Assembly: GCF_018130615.1 (NCBI RefSeq)
Contig: NZ_JAFCKB010000003.1
Location: 248,001 to 312,000 of the forward strand
Length of the DNA stretch: 64,000 nucleotides
Reading direction: 5' to 3'
DNA from: Bradyrhizobium manausense
Lineage (GTDB): Bacteria > Pseudomonadota > Alphaproteobacteria > Rhizobiales > Xanthobacteraceae
In this document: piece by piece, positions 62,537 through 64,000 of the stretch
Numbering within the stretch: the first letter of the stretch is position 1
Layout of the letters: each line of letters begins with the position of its first letter
The notes under the pieces: generated by a model
Database searches by the model: none
Told to the model about the DNA's origin: nothing
The model's input: only the letters and a program-made list of their open reading frames with translations
Made by a program: the position numbers and the translations under genes

Positions 62537-63499
62537 TCATCGGAGTTTGGGGTTGAGGGCATCGCGCAGCCAGTCGCCGAGCAGGTTGATCGACAGGATC
62601 AGCGCCGCGAGTGCAATTCCGGGGAAGGCGACGATCCACCATTCGCCCGCGAACAGATAGCCGTTGCCGATGCGGATCAGCGTGCCGAGCGACGGCATGG
62701 TTTCGGGCATGCCCGAACCGAGGAACGACAGTGTAGCCTCAGTGATGATCGCGAGCGCGAGGTTGATGGTGGCGATCACGAGGATCGGCCCCGTGGTGTT
62801 CGGCAGCACGTGCCGCAGCATGATTACGGGGGCAGGCAGGCCAATCAATTGCGCCGCTGCGACGTAATCCTTGTTCTTCTCGACCAGGACCGAGCCACGC
62901 ACGGTGCGCGCATACTGCACCCAAAAGCTCAAGCCGATCGCGAAGACCAGGACCGCCAGCATGCTCATCTCGTCGAGCTTGTTGCCAAAGACCGATTTGG
63001 CGATACCGTTGATCAGCAGTGCGATCAGGATGGCCGGGAAGGAAAGCTGCACGTCGGCGATACGCATGATCAGCCCGTCCACAGCGCCGCCGAAATAGCC
63101 GGCCGTCAGCCCGAGCAGGATGCCAAGCGCGCCGGAGAAGACGACGCCGAGCACCCCGACGAGAAGCGAGATGCGCAAGCCGTAGAGGATCGCGGACAGC
63201 ACGTCGCGGCCCTGCTCGTCGGTCCCGAGCAGGAACGGGCTCTGGCCGTCCGCGGTCCACAGCGGCGAGATGCGTGAATTCATCAGCTGAAGCTGCGCCG
63301 GGTCGAATGGATTCTGCACCGAGAGCACGGAGGCAAAGATCGCGATCAGGAAGAACAGCAAGGTCACACCCGCCGCGATCATGGTGATCTTGGAGCGGCG
63401 GAACGAATAGAACAGGTCACTGTCGAGCGCGCGCTGGAACCAGCCCGGTGCGGCAGCAGTGCGCTTTTCAACCTCGTGCGGAACGACGGCCTCGCTCAT
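62537..63499 (-). CDS. Peptide-type ABC transporter permease (DppC-like), second set
   Basis: 320 residues. OppC features: FLLGTDEQGRDVLSAILYGLRIS, YVAAAQLIGLPAPVIMLRHVLPN as the EAA-type loop, and the end NLLGDWLRDALNPKLR. Start ATG 63499 (MSEAVVPHEVEKR); the frame to 63562 is rejected because it overlaps the DppB gene. One base separates it from the DppB-like stop. Paralogous to the first-set DppC. Confidence 0.92.
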   Translation of the reverse strand: MSEAVVPHEVEKRTAAAPGWFQRALDSDLFYSFRRSKITMIAAGVTLLFFLIAIFASVLSVQNPFDPAQLQLMNSRISPLWTADGQSPFLLGTDEQGRDVLSAILYGLRISLLVGVLGVVFSGALGILLGLTAGYFGGAVDGLIMRIADVQLSFPAILIALLINGIAKSVFGNKLDEMSMLAVLVFAIGLSFWVQYARTVRGSVLVEKNKDYVAAAQLIGLPAPVIMLRHVLPNTTGPILVIATINLALAIITEATLSFLGSGMPETMPSLGTLIRIGNGYLFAGEWWIVAFPGIALAALILSINLLGDWLRDALNPKLR

Positions 63500-63500
63500 A

Positions 63501-64000
63501 TCAGTGTGCCCGGCTGACCGTCGAGCGCAGCCGCGGATCGACGATGGTGTAGAGGATATCAACCACGAGATTGATGGTGACGAAGATCAGGGACACCATC
63601 ATCAGATAGGCCGCCATGATCGGGATGTCGACGTTCTGGACGGCCTGCACGAACAGGAGCCCCATGCCCGGCCATTGGAACACGGTTTCGGTGATGATTG
63701 CGAAAGCAATGACCGAGCCAAATTGCAGACCCGCGACGGTGATGACGGGAACCAGCGTGTTGCGCAGCGCGTGGCCGAAATGGATCGCCCGTGTGGTGAG
63801 CCCGCGGGCGCGGGCGAAGCGGATGTAGTCGGTCCGCATCACCTCGAGCATTTCCGCCCGGACGAGCCGCATGATCAGCGTCATCTGGAACAGACCGAGG
63901 GTGATCGAGGGCATGATCAGCGCCTTCAGGCCTGACAGCGTCAGGAGACCCGTCGTCCACCAGCCGATGTGCACGACGTCGCCGCGACCGAACGAGGGCA
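63501..64000 (-). CDS. Peptide-type ABC transporter permease (DppB-like), second set, truncated by window edge
   Basis: The minus-strand frame is open to base 64000 (earliest residues PSFGRGDVVHIGWWTTG), so the N-terminal half lies outside the window. Retained part has the EAA-type loop YIRFARARGLTTRAIHFGHALRN and the C terminus VTINLVVDILYTIVDPRLRS, typical of DppB. GTG 63974 is only an internal codon. Upstream, outside the window, a binding-protein gene would be expected. Confidence 0.9.
   Translation of the reverse strand, partial: PSFGRGDVVHIGWWTTGLLTLSGLKALIMPSITLGLFQMTLIMRLVRAEMLEVMRTDYIRFARARGLTTRAIHFGHALRNTLVPVITVAGLQFGSVIAFAIITETVFQWPGMGLLFVQAVQNVDIPIMAAYLMMVSLIFVTINLVVDILYTIVDPRLRSTVSRAH

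Noticed and set aside
1-64000. CRISPR array, tRNA, rRNA or prophage
   Set aside because: No regularly spaced direct repeats, no recognisable tRNA/rRNA sequence and no phage or transposase gene seen by eye; the short inverted repeats are dispersed intergenic palindromes.

Overview
The window looks like chromosome from a high-GC alphaproteobacterium of the Rhizobiales, most likely Bradyrhizobium or a close relative. This is inferred from base composition, the mix of transporter families (TRAP, NMT1-type and peptide ABC, PF04392 binding protein), the recurring palindromic intergenic repeats, and a small CRRQQA...EAEYWDHLAE-type protein that I associate with that genus. I saw no tRNA, rRNA, CRISPR array, transposase, integrase or phage gene. 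The gene order reads as ordinary chromosome rich in catabolic and transport functions.

Layout. 1-2169: 3' part of assimilatory nitrate reductase nasA. 2438-10229: aldo/keto reductase, EamA transporter, zinc alcohol dehydrogenase, an Lrp/AsnC regulator divergent from a stand-alone transketolase/AceE-like enzyme, and an aldehyde dehydrogenase. 10357-19860: sugar-acid region, with an SMP-30 lactonase divergent from a uronate-dehydrogenase-like enzyme, then a GntR/FadR regulator divergent from a sugar-acid dehydratase (IlvD/Edd) followed by a complete TRAP transporter. 19865-25861: PaaG-like crotonase, ferredoxin-reductase-type flavoprotein behind a possible 13-codon leader ORF, two tandem PfkB kinases, a VOC protein and a TetR regulator. 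26146-28889: NMT1/SsuABC-type ABC transporter. 29111-33729: tightly packed four-gene catabolic operon (enolase superfamily, Gfo/Idh/MocA, DUF993 aldolase-like, sugar isomerase/epimerase). 34205-39924: small conserved protein, an LTXXQ/Spy-like gene broken by a frameshift, ornithine aminotransferase, K+ channel, cytochrome P450. 40032-41161: two-subunit ThDP decarboxylase (ComD/ComE type). 41301-46363: TetR-controlled RND efflux operon without its own outer-membrane channel. 46479-51729: orphan substrate-binding protein, hybrid-input histidine kinase, single-domain response regulator and a response-regulator/class III cyclase fusion, the last three translationally coupled. 51738-64000: one conserved plus-strand gene facing a long minus-strand run with two peptide-type ABC transporters around a gamma-glutamyltransferase and a DUF1028 protein.

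How the parts work together. Most of the window is scavenging capacity: periplasmic binding proteins feed TRAP or ABC importers, and the adjacent dehydrogenases, dehydratases, kinases, aldolase-like and Ntn-hydrolase enzymes process the cargo. The best candidates for less-described systems are the DUF993 operon, the kinase/regulator/cyclase cassette beside an orphan binding protein, and the double peptide transporter wrapped around the GGT/DUF1028 pair. Functions are read from motifs and family resemblance by eye; no database search was run.
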